Notes: generated from the sequence alone by a model not told the origin. DNA of 64,000 bases from Pseudoalteromonas luteoviolacea NCIMB 1944 (GCF_001625565.1 NZ_AUXS01000042.1:1-64000), one strand, 5' to 3'. Positions 24,058 through 33,375 are shown, counted from the first letter of the stretch. Numbers and translations: made by a program.

Positions 24058-24077
24058 GGTGCACTCTTTTGTGCACC
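24058..24077. terminator. Weak hairpin between cpdB and the GldG-like gene
   Basis: GGTGCAC and GTGCACC form a 7-bp stem with a 6-nt loop in the 105-nt gap. There is no T tract, so it may attenuate rather than terminate. Confidence 0.35.
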
Positions 24078-24096
24078 CCGTATGGGTATTTGGGTG

Positions 24097-26136
24097 TTAT
24101 TGGTTGTTAAGTTGAGATAAGTTCAGCTGATACAGTGCAAAGCCAGCTTCATTGGTTTTATCAAGCGGCTGAATATGGTTGAATTGTTCACTGTATGTTT
24201 TAGCGTGTTCACTGTTTGACGTAGTGAACTGAATTTGTGCGTTTTCAATGGCAGTAAATGACCAGTTCAAATCGGCAGAAGGATCTAAACCTTTCCCTTC
24301 ATTAGCACCGCTTTGGTGGGTGATATAATTGGCAACAACTTGACGATTCTCATCAGGTGATGGGTTGATGATTTTATCAGCGCTGATGCCCGGGAAGTTA
24401 CCACCACCAGAAGCGCGATAGTTATTGGTGACAACTAAAAAAGCTTGTTCTTGGGAAATAGGCTTTCCTTGATATGAGAGTGCTTTGATACGCTGCCCAT
24501 CAGATACTTTTTCGCCTTTGCTGTTGTAACGCGCAGGTTGAGTGATATCTATTTGGTAAGTGACGCCGTCGATAACATCGAAATTATATGAAGGGAAGTC
24601 GCCATTGATCAATGACTGCATTTCCATTGAATCAGGGTCAATTTGATTAAACTGCCCAGCCGACATTTCTAGCCACTCTTTTACTTCGGCGCCATTTAAC
24701 TTCAAGATTGTTAGTGTATTTGGGTAGATATACAAATCGGCAACGTTACGGTAGGCAATATCACCAGCAGCGATATAGGTATAGTCGTCGGCGCCTCCAC
24801 GTCCAGCTCTAAATGGTGCGCCGGCAGAAAGAATAGGTAAGCCATCATACTCACTTCCCTGCACCGCTTCTTGAGTATACCAGGTCTGTGCATCGGTCAC
24901 GATTTGGATGGAAGGGTCATCGTTGACGAGGGCAAAGAAGCTATTTACTTGATTGGTGATTTTTGCAAAAGGTTCATTTACCCAAGTGCGAGTTTCTTCG
25001 TGGTCATGATGCACAGCAGCTTCAATATCGGCATCGTTGTCAGCCAAAGAGGTGACGTTTCTATCTGCATCTTGTTCATATATCGGCATGAGTGTCGATT
25101 GCGATCCTGTTACAGCCCAGCCGTCAGCTTGATAGGTGAGAGTTACATCGATAATACCGAGGTGATTGCCCCAAAAGCCCGGCATAACGGCGGCCACGCC
25201 ATTAACCGTGCCTTTTTTGGTGTCAATCCCTTTGTCTTCCATGCCTTCATAGCGTGGGCCTGGGAAATTGGTATGAGAATGACCAAACATGATGGCATCA
25301 ATACCGGCAACTTTAGACAGGTGGTAGCTGGCGTTTTCTTGTTTTTCAGTATGTGCGGAGGTATCGATCCCTGAGTGTGGAATGGCAATGATGATATCCG
25401 CGCCTTTTGACTTCATCTCTGGCACGTATTTGTTCGCCATCGCGACGATGTCTTTGGCAATGACTTTACCTTCAAGGTTAGCCTTATCCCATTGCATGAT
25501 TTGCGGAGGCACAAATCCGATATAACCGACTTTGATGGTATGAGTATTACCATCTGTATCTACAAATGCTTTGTCTTGAATAAGATAGGGAGAGAACAGA
25601 GGCTCATCATTGCTATCATCATCGTCTCCATCGTATTTAAAGACATTGGCAGAAATATAGGGGAAATTTGCGTCATCAATGGCTTCTTGTAAAAACTCTA
25701 AACCGAAATTAAATTCATGGTTACCAATATTGGCAACGTCATAGTCCAAGGTGTTCATCGCTTTATAAACAGGGTGAACTTCACCGTCTTGCAGGGTTTT
25801 TATTTTAGCTATGTAGTCACCTAAGGGACTACCTTGGATGAGATCGCCATTGTCGACAAGTACTGAGTTTTGCGCTTCGTTTCTTGCTTTATGGATTAAG
25901 GCTGCGGTTTTTACTAGGCCGACTTTGTTGTCTTGCGCATCTGTAAAATAGTTAAAATTAAGCACATTGGCATGTAGATCTGTGGTTTCCATCAGGCGCA
26001 ACTCGATAGCTGTGCCAATCACCACTTCTTGATTTGGGACTTTGGCTTTAACTTCGTTGTCATCTGAATCAAAACAACCCGTTAATAAGGTGGTTGTGCT
26101 ACATAACAGCGCCAATGGCAGTAATTTTGTTTTCAT
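24097..26136 (-). CDS. cpdB: 2',3'-cyclic-nucleotide 2'-phosphodiesterase/3'-nucleotidase (lipoprotein)
   Basis: 679 residues. A lipobox (LLTGC, Cys about 21) anchors it to a membrane, unlike the soluble E. coli enzyme. The metallophosphatase domain has ETTDLHANVL, VDNGDLIQGSPLG, NIGNHEFNFG and MFGHSHTNFPG, which carry the Asp, His and Asn metal ligands. The C-terminal 5'-nucleotidase domain has NNYRASGGGNFPG for substrate base stacking. It hydrolyses cyclic and 3' nucleotides outside the cytoplasm, releasing nucleosides and phosphate. It shares its strand and probably its transcript with the GldG-like OB-repeat gene downstream. Confidence 0.93.
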   Translation of the reverse strand: MKTKLLPLALLCSTTTLLTGCFDSDDNEVKAKVPNQEVVIGTAIELRLMETTDLHANVLNFNYFTDAQDNKVGLVKTAALIHKARNEAQNSVLVDNGDLIQGSPLGDYIAKIKTLQDGEVHPVYKAMNTLDYDVANIGNHEFNFGLEFLQEAIDDANFPYISANVFKYDGDDDDSNDEPLFSPYLIQDKAFVDTDGNTHTIKVGYIGFVPPQIMQWDKANLEGKVIAKDIVAMANKYVPEMKSKGADIIIAIPHSGIDTSAHTEKQENASYHLSKVAGIDAIMFGHSHTNFPGPRYEGMEDKGIDTKKGTVNGVAAVMPGFWGNHLGIIDVTLTYQADGWAVTGSQSTLMPIYEQDADRNVTSLADNDADIEAAVHHDHEETRTWVNEPFAKITNQVNSFFALVNDDPSIQIVTDAQTWYTQEAVQGSEYDGLPILSAGAPFRAGRGGADDYTYIAAGDIAYRNVADLYIYPNTLTILKLNGAEVKEWLEMSAGQFNQIDPDSMEMQSLINGDFPSYNFDVIDGVTYQIDITQPARYNSKGEKVSDGQRIKALSYQGKPISQEQAFLVVTNNYRASGGGNFPGISADKIINPSPDENRQVVANYITHQSGANEGKGLDPSADLNWSFTAIENAQIQFTTSNSEHAKTYSEQFNHIQPLDKTNEAGFALYQLNLSQLNNQ

Positions 26137-26398
26137 AATCCTTTCTCATTTATCGGTTTTAGTGACGCTACTATAGAGAGCAAAAAAGACAAATAAGCTA
26201 AGAAAAAGTGGCAAGTTGGTTCCAAAAATATGACAAAAATATTGAGTGGAAGAATCGTGTTCGGTTTGTTCTGAAATACTTTTACCTTATTAATTTATAT
26301 GAAATTATTTATTTTTAGGTTGGGTGAAATGCCTGTGGGTTAGAATTTTTTATTTTGGTTTTAGGCGTATTTTACATCGTTTTTAAGACCGGAGAGGG

Positions 26399-27481
26399 TC
26401 AGATAGATACCTGTGTCGCAGGTGGTAGAGTTTGTCTATATTGGTTTGGTGTTGAGCCTGTATAGGCTTTAAAGGCGCGAGTAAATGGACCGACGGAGGC
26501 AAAACCGCTTTCAAGCCCAACGACAAGTACCGACCAATGTTGTTTATCGGCGTCGCTTAATAACTGCATGGCATGTTGAATACGAAGCTCATTGATATAC
26601 TGGTTAAAGTTACGGGCGCCCATATGCTCTCGTAATGTTTTGCTGATCTTGTACTCAGAGACATCGAGTTTCCTTGCAATGTCTGCCACTTTTAAATTTG
26701 TTTGCAAGTAGCCTTGTTGCTCGATGATAAGGTTGTGAATTTGCTTTGCAAGGAAGTTAGTCGCTTCAGCGCTGGGAGCTAGTGGTTTTAAACTATGTGC
26801 GTGAGGCGCAGTAGTGTCCTCTTGTGCTTGTTTGCGCAATGTGCTGCGCCAAATAAGCAGTGCTTGTAAGCAAATTAAGATACCTATGGTGAGCAGCGAT
26901 GTGATCAAATCCAGCTGGGCTGGGTTTCCATTAAGCACATTTTGCGCGGTTTTACTGATCAAAATAGCACTACCAAAAATGCTTAAAAACACAATGCGCT
27001 GTTGTTTATCCCTGCGAGATGCACGATTAAACCCTCTACAGGCTTCCCAGCAAGAGAGCATCAATATGCCTGACGACAGTAAAAGGGTGACCTCTCCCAA
27101 CGAGCTGACCAACAAGCTAAGCCAGCGGGAGTGCAGGGTCCAGTGTGCCGTGACAAAGAGGTAACCTTGCTGAAACACGACCAGTACAGCAATCGTAATT
27201 GCAACGGCGATGTGCTGCCATGCAATCGGATTCTTTTCTCGAAAGAGCGCTCTTGCGATCAACCAAAAGCAATTACAAGTTGCACAGGCAAGCATGCCGA
27301 TAAGGTATTGATAGGGACCAAAGTCTGCGCCAGTAATACGTTTGGCTGCGGTCATTGCAACTGAGCCACAGAAGATTGCAAATAAAATATGGAGTGTCTT
27401 TTTATTACGCACACCGAGCTGAGCAAATAGCAATATAAGGCTAACAGCTAGCAAAATGACATGAATGTGTGGCTGTGTCAT
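26399..27481 (-). CDS. Membrane-bound AraC-family regulator
   Basis: 360 residues. Seven hydrophobic segments occupy about 5-215. The C-terminal AraC DNA-binding domain (about 255-355) contains LKVADIARKLDVSEYKISKTLREHMGARNFNQYINELRIQHAMQLL and the second HTH VGLESGFASVGPFTRAFKAYTGSTPNQYR. Such proteins sense signals in or across the membrane. It is divergent from the DUF2306 gene; two adjacent palindromes between them are candidate operators. The signal cannot be read from the sequence. Confidence 0.9.
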   Translation of the reverse strand: MTQPHIHVILLAVSLILLFAQLGVRNKKTLHILFAIFCGSVAMTAAKRITGADFGPYQYLIGMLACATCNCFWLIARALFREKNPIAWQHIAVAITIAVLVVFQQGYLFVTAHWTLHSRWLSLLVSSLGEVTLLLSSGILMLSCWEACRGFNRASRRDKQQRIVFLSIFGSAILISKTAQNVLNGNPAQLDLITSLLTIGILICLQALLIWRSTLRKQAQEDTTAPHAHSLKPLAPSAEATNFLAKQIHNLIIEQQGYLQTNLKVADIARKLDVSEYKISKTLREHMGARNFNQYINELRIQHAMQLLSDADKQHWSVLVVGLESGFASVGPFTRAFKAYTGSTPNQYRQTLPPATQVSI

Positions 27482-27590
27482 GTTGTGGTCCTAAAGCTCG
27501 AGCGCAGGTAAAAAGTCAACATGTCAATCGTACTCAACTGGTCCCCATACCTCAATTTTGCTTTTGTAAGTAAAGATTGCAAAAAATCAT

Positions 27591-27623
27591 GCGCCGAATT
27601 TCGAATTCGGTGCGACTAGTCGC
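27591..27623. promoter_or_regulatory. Two adjoining palindromes in the AraC/DUF2306 promoter region
   Basis: GCGCCGAATT and AATTCGGTGC (27591-27613) form a dyad with one mismatch and a 3-nt centre. It runs into GCGACTAGTCGC (27612-27623), a perfect 12-bp palindrome. They lie about 55-85 bp before the DUF2306 start and about 110-140 bp from the divergent araC start, a position for an operator. Confidence 0.5.
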
Positions 27624-27676
27624 TTTATTTTTGCCACCTTAGTAAATAAATCAATAGATTACAAAAAGGGGCTAAG

Positions 27677-28525
27677 ATGATTTCTTCGACTTTATCACAA
27701 TTTAAAATACCCACATTGACGGCTGAAAAAACGCTCTACGGTGCGGCTAAAAGCTGGATGGTGGTGGCCTTGGTAGGCCAGTGGGCATTTGCCATCTATA
27801 TCTTGAGTTTATATGCGCTGCCATTGGTTATGGGGAGTATTGAAAAAGCGGGAGCGATATCTCCAGCGCAAGGACTCAATAGCAATATTAATTTTCAATC
27901 AGCGATATTTTTTGCGCATGTATTACCAGCAGCTTTAATGGCATTAAGTGGTTTATTTCAACTGATCCCGAATGCGCGCAAGCGCTACCCTCGTTTTCAC
28001 CGCTACAATGGTCGCGTATTCTTTTTACTTGGCCTGTCAGGAGCGTTGACCGGGTTATATCTAACATGGGGTGCAGGTCACCGACTAAGCGATATAGGGT
28101 CATTGGGGGTCACGCTCAATGGGATTTTGATCCCTATTACCATTTACTTTGCTTGGCGTTATGCCATCGAAAAGCGTTTCGGTGCACATCAACGTATGGC
28201 GGTACATAGTTTCTTATTGGTAAATGGGGTTTGGACGTTTCGTCTGTATCTGATGGGGTGGTATTTGGTCAATCAAGGGATGAATGGTAACACGCTAACA
28301 CTTGATGGTCCTGTTGATATATTTCTTTCATTCGCCTGTTATCTGTTGCCAATGGCCATGTATGAAATAATTTTATGGGGTAAACGCCACCAACATGTGG
28401 GTGTTAAATGGTGTGTAGCTGGGGTAGCTTGCTTTGGTGTTTTGATCACTTTTATTGGTGTTTCTGCCGCTGGGATGATGATGTGGTATCCAAGCATAAA
28501 TGCAATCTTAACGGCTGTGCTTTAA
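27677..28525 (+). CDS. DUF2306 membrane protein
   Basis: 282 residues, about seven membrane helices. The region FFAHVLPAALMALSGLFQLIPNARKRYPRFHRYNGRVF carries the conserved histidines of DUF2306, a heme-b-like four-helix arrangement in related proteins. GAHQRMAVHSFLLVNGVWTFRLYL holds further conserved histidines and arginines. Function is unknown. AAGGGG precedes the ATG. Expression is probably governed by the divergent membrane AraC protein. Confidence 0.85.
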   Translation: MISSTLSQFKIPTLTAEKTLYGAAKSWMVVALVGQWAFAIYILSLYALPLVMGSIEKAGAISPAQGLNSNINFQSAIFFAHVLPAALMALSGLFQLIPNARKRYPRFHRYNGRVFFLLGLSGALTGLYLTWGAGHRLSDIGSLGVTLNGILIPITIYFAWRYAIEKRFGAHQRMAVHSFLLVNGVWTFRLYLMGWYLVNQGMNGNTLTLDGPVDIFLSFACYLLPMAMYEIILWGKRHQHVGVKWCVAGVACFGVLITFIGVSAAGMMMWYPSINAILTAVL

Positions 28526-28534
28526 ATTTCCTTC

Positions 28535-28564
28535 AGTGCGCTGAGCTTATGCGGTCAGCGCGCT
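28535..28564. terminator. Convergent terminator hairpin
   Basis: A 10-bp stem (AGTGCGCTGA with TCAGCGCGCT, one G-T pair) and 10-nt loop sits between the stops of the DUF2306 gene and the NTF2-like gene. Confidence 0.6.
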
Positions 28565-28573
28565 TGTTCGAGC

Positions 28574-29017
28574 TTAGGGTAGTTCAGGTATGACTGTTTG
28601 TTTGAAACGGGTATAACCTTTGTGTGCTATTTTCCACTCGTTTTGTACTTTAAGGAAAAATAAGTAATCGGTATAGGCTGTGCCCGTTTCGACATTGACA
28701 TTGTTGACCTTGGCCATCGCTGCATCATGTGTGATGTCGATAAAATAGACTCTTGTTTTTAAGGTCTCCGGCGCACGGGTCTTTAATCCCTCTGCTAGTT
28801 TGTCACCTTGTAGTATCCAAGGTTTGCCTCTGACATTACCTATCATTTGCATCTCAGGTAGAAATACGTCTTGTAAGTTTTGTGCATTGGCTTCAGAAAA
28901 GGCAGCGAAATATTTGTTGATAGCAGCGCGGATTGCGGTTTCATCATCTGATTGTGCCGCGCTAATTGGGGTATGTAGCAATGTGACTAAAAATAAAAAG
29001 CACTGGTACTTTTTCAT
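28574..29017 (-). CDS. Secreted NTF2-like protein
   Basis: 147 residues from the ATG after AAGGAACTCGTT; the longer frame lacks a site. A signal peptide (cleavage near 21, ISAAQ) is followed by an NTF2/lumazine-binding-like cone fold: ETAIRAAINKYFAAFSEANAQNLQDVF is the long opening helix, and DYLFFLKVQNEWKIAHKGYTRF the closing strands. No catalytic residues are recognised. It may bind a small ligand in the periplasm. It stands alone. Confidence 0.75.
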   Translation of the reverse strand: MKKYQCFLFLVTLLHTPISAAQSDDETAIRAAINKYFAAFSEANAQNLQDVFLPEMQMIGNVRGKPWILQGDKLAEGLKTRAPETLKTRVYFIDITHDAAMAKVNNVNVETGTAYTDYLFFLKVQNEWKIAHKGYTRFKQTVIPELP

Positions 29018-29188
29018 AACGAGTTCCTTGTAAATTCTTATTAAATGACCTCTTCTATGTGTGTGAAAATACAAATTTGGCCTATTAATTAGCCTAGTTT
29101 GTACCCCTAGTTGGTGCAAGTGTGTGCAGCTTATAAAATAAGCTATTGGTCGCAGGATCCTGTAGGCTGGTTACTGGTGGGGAGGGTT

Positions 29189-29211
29189 AAGGTGATGCAC
29201 TGCATCACCTT
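29189..29211. terminator. Hairpin after the LipL32-like gene
   Basis: A perfect 10-bp stem (AAGGTGATGC with GCATCACCTT) and 3-nt loop immediately follows the stop codon of the minus-strand LipL32-like gene, without a clear T tract. Confidence 0.55.
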
Positions 29212-29220
29212 GATGTATTT

Positions 29221-29916
29221 TTATAACTTACCGTCATTAACCAGCTTATGAAGTTCTTCCAATGAAGCCGCAATTTTCACACCGGGTACATTGGTACCAA
29301 TGGTGGCTTCAAACGAGCCCTCTACTTGAGAGCGGAAAGAAGTGAATGAAATACGATAAACCCCTCTGACTAAAGATTCGGTCGGGTTGTTTAAATTGGT
29401 TGTTTGTCTCAATAGCGAGTTGTAATAAGCGCCACTGGGATTTGCTGGTAGCTCTTGTGTGTCATCGTTGTATCCCAATGGCTGCAATACTTTACCGCCT
29501 TGCGCTATTTTTTTGCTATCGATGATATTCATGCGATCAAAAACGATGTAAGTATCAAAGTACTTAGCTTGGTCTTTTTCCATTCCCGGAGCAAAGTTTG
29601 TGTGCACAAAGTCTTTGTCAGTTGGTTTTGACTCAACGGGCGATTGCATTGAGATACCAATTTCGTCAACAGCGGCAGGTACCCAAGCGTACAAATAGTA
29701 TGTATCTTTCCCTTTATACACGCCTTCTGGTTTGACCGTAGCGTCAACATAGCCATAGTAATTGACGTAGTTTGCATAAGGGGCTCTAACCTCTAATGGA
29801 CCAACTCCCTGAGATAGAGAACTTTTTAAATAAGGTGATTGAGATGTGCTCATACAAGCGGTAAGTGTGGCAAGAGAAAGGACAGCTATCACCTTTCCTG
29901 TTGTTTTAAGCGTCAT
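29221..29916 (-). CDS. LipL32-family surface lipoprotein
   Basis: 231 residues from the ATG after AGGAG. A lipobox (LTAC, Cys about 21) marks it as a lipoprotein. The body matches LipL32: GPLEVRAPYANYVNYYGYVD, DTYYLYAWVPAAVDEIGISM, YFDTYIVFDRMNI and YRISFTSFRSQVEGSFEATIG. LipL32 is the dominant surface lipoprotein of pathogenic Leptospira and binds extracellular matrix and calcium. Homologues have been described in Pseudoalteromonas. The start is chosen over the frame at 29946 because of the ribosome-binding site. It is monocistronic, between a hairpin and a 250-bp upstream gap without other genes. Confidence 0.88.
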   Translation of the reverse strand: MTLKTTGKVIAVLSLATLTACMSTSQSPYLKSSLSQGVGPLEVRAPYANYVNYYGYVDATVKPEGVYKGKDTYYLYAWVPAAVDEIGISMQSPVESKPTDKDFVHTNFAPGMEKDQAKYFDTYIVFDRMNIIDSKKIAQGGKVLQPLGYNDDTQELPANPSGAYYNSLLRQTTNLNNPTESLVRGVYRISFTSFRSQVEGSFEATIGTNVPGVKIAASLEELHKLVNDGKL

Positions 29917-30166
29917 TAAATAACTCCTTGTCCTGATAGAATTCAAGGCAAGTCTAGTTGTGATCGCACACTTTGCAATGTGAAATGAATGGATTTTTCT
30001 TCATCTTAAAAAGTTGAAACTGCGTCAACCCCATCGCTTTTTTGTGTCTGTGATTTTAGGTATTATAGCGGTCTGTAAAGGTTGTTGATTTGTAATAGAT
30101 TCTTTTGCCTTTATGGGCTTAAAACCTGCAATCTTGATGCTGTGGTGTTAGAAGTAAGGATAGGCA

Positions 30167-31288
30167 ATGTCAAAAAAGGTAATCATATTAGGCGGCTATG
30201 GTAATTTTGGTCAGCGAATAGCTAAATCTTTAGCTAGTCACGATATTACCTTGGTAATAGCAGGAAGAAATCTAGCAAAAGCAGAACACTATGTGGAGCT
30301 ACTGAAACAATCCGCTAAAGCAACACTTGAAGCTTGGCAGATAGATTTGCATGCAAGCGCATTTTCACAGCAATTAAAAGCACAAAAGCCGTTTATGGTG
30401 ATCCACACAGGGGGGCCTTATCAAGGCCAAAGCTACGCAGTACCGAAGGCCTGCATTGACGCTGGTGCCCATTATATTGATTTGGCTGATGACCGACAGT
30501 TTGTATGTAATATTGGCAGTTTAGATAAATTGGCGCGGGAAAGTGGTGTGTTAGTCGTAAGTGGTGCCAGTTCGGTGCCGGGGTTATCTTCGGCGGTGAT
30601 CGAGCACTTTTTACCTTTGTTTGAAAATATAGACAGTATTGATATCGCCATCGCACCCGGTAACAAAGCCCAAAGAGGCACCGCAACAATTGAGGCCATT
30701 CTAACCTACACCGGGCATCCTTTTTCGGTATTTAGACAAGGTCGCTGGCAACCCGCCTATGGTTGGATGGATGCTAAAAGCCATGACTTTGGCGGTATTG
30801 CAAAGCGCCGTTTGTTAGCCAATGTAGATGTGCCAGATCTGGCCTTATTTCCCGATCGGTATGGTGTTTCCGAGCGAGTTAGTTTTCAAGCTGGGTTGGA
30901 ATTACCTTTATTACACTGGGGAATGGTCGCAATGGCCGCCATTGCAAAGTGGAAAATAGTCAAAAATTGGGCTCCTTTGGCCAAGCGGCTCGATGTTTTG
31001 AGCAACTGCTTTTTAAAATTTGGCAGCGATATTGGCGCAATGGAGGTATCGATTAAGGGACGAGATTTAAGCGCCCAGCCTCAGACATTGACTTGGCGAC
31101 TGTATGCGCCAAATGGTCAGGGGCCTTATATTCCCACTTTTTCAGCGATAATTCTTGCTAAAAAACTGTTATCAGATAGCGTCGCTCACCGAGGAGCCAC
31201 CGCGTGCGTTAGTCTGCTGAAACTATCGGAATTTTATACGCACTTCAATGCGTTTGGCATATATCAAAAAGAGCAGGTATTGAAATGA
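30167..31288 (+). CDS. Saccharopine-dehydrogenase-like oxidoreductase
   Basis: 373 residues. The Rossmann fold opens with VIILGGYGNFGQRIAKSLA (GxGxxG type), and VIHTGGPYQGQSYAVPKACIDAGAHYIDLADDR is the usual saccharopine-dehydrogenase NADP-binding stretch. The C-terminal half is not similar enough to any one enzyme to name a substrate. It overlaps the DUF2269 gene by 4 nt (ATGA), and a DoxX-like gene follows 3 nt later. These three form one operon. Confidence 0.88.
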   Translation: MSKKVIILGGYGNFGQRIAKSLASHDITLVIAGRNLAKAEHYVELLKQSAKATLEAWQIDLHASAFSQQLKAQKPFMVIHTGGPYQGQSYAVPKACIDAGAHYIDLADDRQFVCNIGSLDKLARESGVLVVSGASSVPGLSSAVIEHFLPLFENIDSIDIAIAPGNKAQRGTATIEAILTYTGHPFSVFRQGRWQPAYGWMDAKSHDFGGIAKRRLLANVDVPDLALFPDRYGVSERVSFQAGLELPLLHWGMVAMAAIAKWKIVKNWAPLAKRLDVLSNCFLKFGSDIGAMEVSIKGRDLSAQPQTLTWRLYAPNGQGPYIPTFSAIILAKKLLSDSVAHRGATACVSLLKLSEFYTHFNAFGIYQKEQVLK

Positions 31289-31761
31289 TGGAGCCTTATT
31301 TTATCGCCAAATTTATTCATATCTTAGCGGCGATTGTGGTGATGGGGACGGGCGCAGGTATCGCGTTTTTTATGTTCATGGCAAACCGCTCTAATAACCC
31401 TCAAGCAATTTATGTGACCACGCAACATGTTGTATTAGGAGACTGGCTATTTACTACACCGGCCGTTGTCACACAGATAGTAAGTGGTCTCTATCTAATG
31501 CATTTGCTTGGCTATTCCTTTCAATCCCCTTGGTTTTTCGCGGTTGCCGGGCTTTTTGGTTTTATAGGTCTTTGTTGGCTACCAGTATTGAAAATACAAT
31601 ATCGATTACGTCGATTAGCCAAAGAGTCTATCGAAAAAGGGCATGTGACTGCAGAATTTAAAGCCTTAATGCGACGTTGGACCCTGTTGGGGGTCCCGGC
31701 TTTTATCGCTATTTTAGGGTTATTAGTGCTCATGGTCTTTAAGCCACTATCGGTGGTATAA
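31285..31761 (+). CDS. DUF2269 membrane protein
   Basis: 158 residues with four to five membrane helices. The opening FIAKFIHILAAIVVMGTGAGIAFFMFM with its conserved His and the WLFTTPAVVTQIVSGLYLM stretch are typical of DUF2269, a family of unknown function related to cytochrome-b-like membrane bundles. It is translationally coupled to the upstream dehydrogenase gene through an ATGA overlap. Confidence 0.85.
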   Translation: MMEPYFIAKFIHILAAIVVMGTGAGIAFFMFMANRSNNPQAIYVTTQHVVLGDWLFTTPAVVTQIVSGLYLMHLLGYSFQSPWFFAVAGLFGFIGLCWLPVLKIQYRLRRLAKESIEKGHVTAEFKALMRRWTLLGVPAFIAILGLLVLMVFKPLSVV

Positions 31762-31764
31762 CTG

Positions 31765-32148
31765 ATGTTTTTACAGCACAACACATTGTATAACTATGCC
31801 TGCTTTAGCCTCGCTTTTATCTGGATATTTACTGGCTTAACTTCAGTGTTTTTTGCGCCACATATTGGTTTTGATATTCTTGCAGAAGCACAAATTTATG
31901 GCTCCGTGGCCAAGGCCGCTGTCTATGGTGGTGGCGCATTGGATATTGGGTTGGGGTTATGGTTGTTGGTTAAGAAAAAAATCAAATTGTGTTGTGTGGT
32001 GCAGGTGCTGACTATTATTGTATATAGCGGGCTATTATCTTGGATTGATAGCAGTTTTTGGTTGCATCCGTTTGGGCCCGTTACTAAAAACTTGCCAATA
32101 ATTGTGCTTATTTTATGGGTCTATCATACTGATTCAAAGCAACCATAG
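31765..32148 (+). CDS. DoxX-like membrane protein
   Basis: 127 residues and four hydrophobic helices. FSLAFIWIFTGLTSVFF and AAVYGGGALDIGLGLWLLVKKK follow the DoxX-like (four-helix) pattern. The start is 3 nt after the DUF2269 stop. Known relatives act with redox enzymes in the membrane, and the operon with a saccharopine-dehydrogenase-like protein fits that, but the pathway is not known. Confidence 0.78.
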   Translation: MFLQHNTLYNYACFSLAFIWIFTGLTSVFFAPHIGFDILAEAQIYGSVAKAAVYGGGALDIGLGLWLLVKKKIKLCCVVQVLTIIVYSGLLSWIDSSFWLHPFGPVTKNLPIIVLILWVYHTDSKQP

Positions 32149-32241
32149 CGGTCAGTGTTTTGCGTATCAAGCGCTCGGTTATTTTGAATAATACGCGCTG
32201 CCTATCTATATTTTAGTTAACTTATTCGGTGGAGAGGTGAT

Positions 32242-33243
32242 GTGCGAGCTGCTGAGGTAATTGCCTTACTTAGTCTTATTTCAGGTACGGTTGTGGCCGC
32301 TCCGCTGGACGATAAGCTTAAAGAAGCGGAGGATTATCTACGTGTTGATCCTTCTCGAACACTGAAAATTCTCAATAATATACCTACGCCTCACGCCTTG
32401 ACGGATGTACAGCAAATTAGATGGCATATTGCTGCGATGCGGGCGTCCGTATTTACTGGCGATCTGAAACAAATTATTGATTCTATAGAAGCAATTTTTC
32501 ATCATCAAACACATCCATACTTTATTGATAAGCTCGTAACTGTAACGAGTGGCACTGGTATTTGGCTGCGTAAACACGATTACATCATTGACGCACAGAT
32601 CAGTCTTGAGTGCTCGGTGAAGTATGCCATTAACGATAGGCAAAGGCTGACCATTACAAATAGTTTGGCACTGCTTGCTCGGCAACTTGATGAATTGGAA
32701 AAAGCGAAAGCCTTGTATAGCAAAGCGCAGAAATTAGCGAAACTTGCAGATAGAAAGAACTTATTGGCAATCATTGAGAATAACCAGGGTTTGATCGCAC
32801 TGGAAGAGGGGCGTATTGAGCGGGCAGAGCAGCACTTCAGGGCGGCACTGGCAGGTTATCAAAATATTGATAAACGCTCGGGCCAGATCTCTGCAGGCGT
32901 AAATTTACTATTTGTCTTTGCCTTGCAGCAACAATGGGTCAATTTTCAAAGGTTATATAGCCCAACAGAAACCTTAACGTTGGCATTTCCAAATGCGGGC
33001 AAGCAGGCTTTGCTACTGTGGCTCAATACACGATTTAAGCATATGCATGGGGAGCCTTTAACCGTTGAAGAAAAGAAATCGCTGCTCGACGCTTACGCAC
33101 AGTTAGATGATGATAGGATCCGTAAGTTAGTGCGCGAACACTTATCAACAGGCATGGATATGGTGTTACCAGGATTAAAAAAGCCGGCCACAAAGCGTTT
33201 TAATCGACCATGGTTTGAAAAAGTGAAGCGCTGTGACTGGTAG
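32242..33243 (+). CDS. Exported TPR-like protein
   Basis: 333 residues, starting at GTG behind GGAGAGGTGAT; the nearby ATG leads to a stop. A signal peptide (about 1-19, TVVAA) precedes an alpha-helical repeat protein. TPR motifs are best seen near 140-205 (NSLALLARQLDELEKAKALYSKAQKLA and NNQGLIALEEGRIERAEQHFRAALAGYQ). The C-terminus FNRPWFEKVKRCDW is basic. It resembles the periplasmic TPR half of diguanylate-cyclase or kinase sensors, but no output domain follows here. A role as protein-binding scaffold is inferred. Confidence 0.7.
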   Translation: MRAAEVIALLSLISGTVVAAPLDDKLKEAEDYLRVDPSRTLKILNNIPTPHALTDVQQIRWHIAAMRASVFTGDLKQIIDSIEAIFHHQTHPYFIDKLVTVTSGTGIWLRKHDYIIDAQISLECSVKYAINDRQRLTITNSLALLARQLDELEKAKALYSKAQKLAKLADRKNLLAIIENNQGLIALEEGRIERAEQHFRAALAGYQNIDKRSGQISAGVNLLFVFALQQQWVNFQRLYSPTETLTLAFPNAGKQALLLWLNTRFKHMHGEPLTVEEKKSLLDAYAQLDDDRIRKLVREHLSTGMDMVLPGLKKPATKRFNRPWFEKVKRCDW

Positions 33244-33375
33244 TCGCTGAAACGGATTGCAGTTGCTTGTGGGCTCATCGGTAACTAAAGCGAGCTATCG
33301 CATGTGGAAAGTTTACTGCTTATCAATGCCGTACCACCTAGATCGGCATTAATATGGGGAACCTAGTACAGATTA

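Noticed and set aside
26137..26398. Possible Pho box upstream of cpdB
   Set aside because: Only one half-site (TTGTCATA) is close to the consensus; the second repeat does not match, so phosphate control was not claimed.
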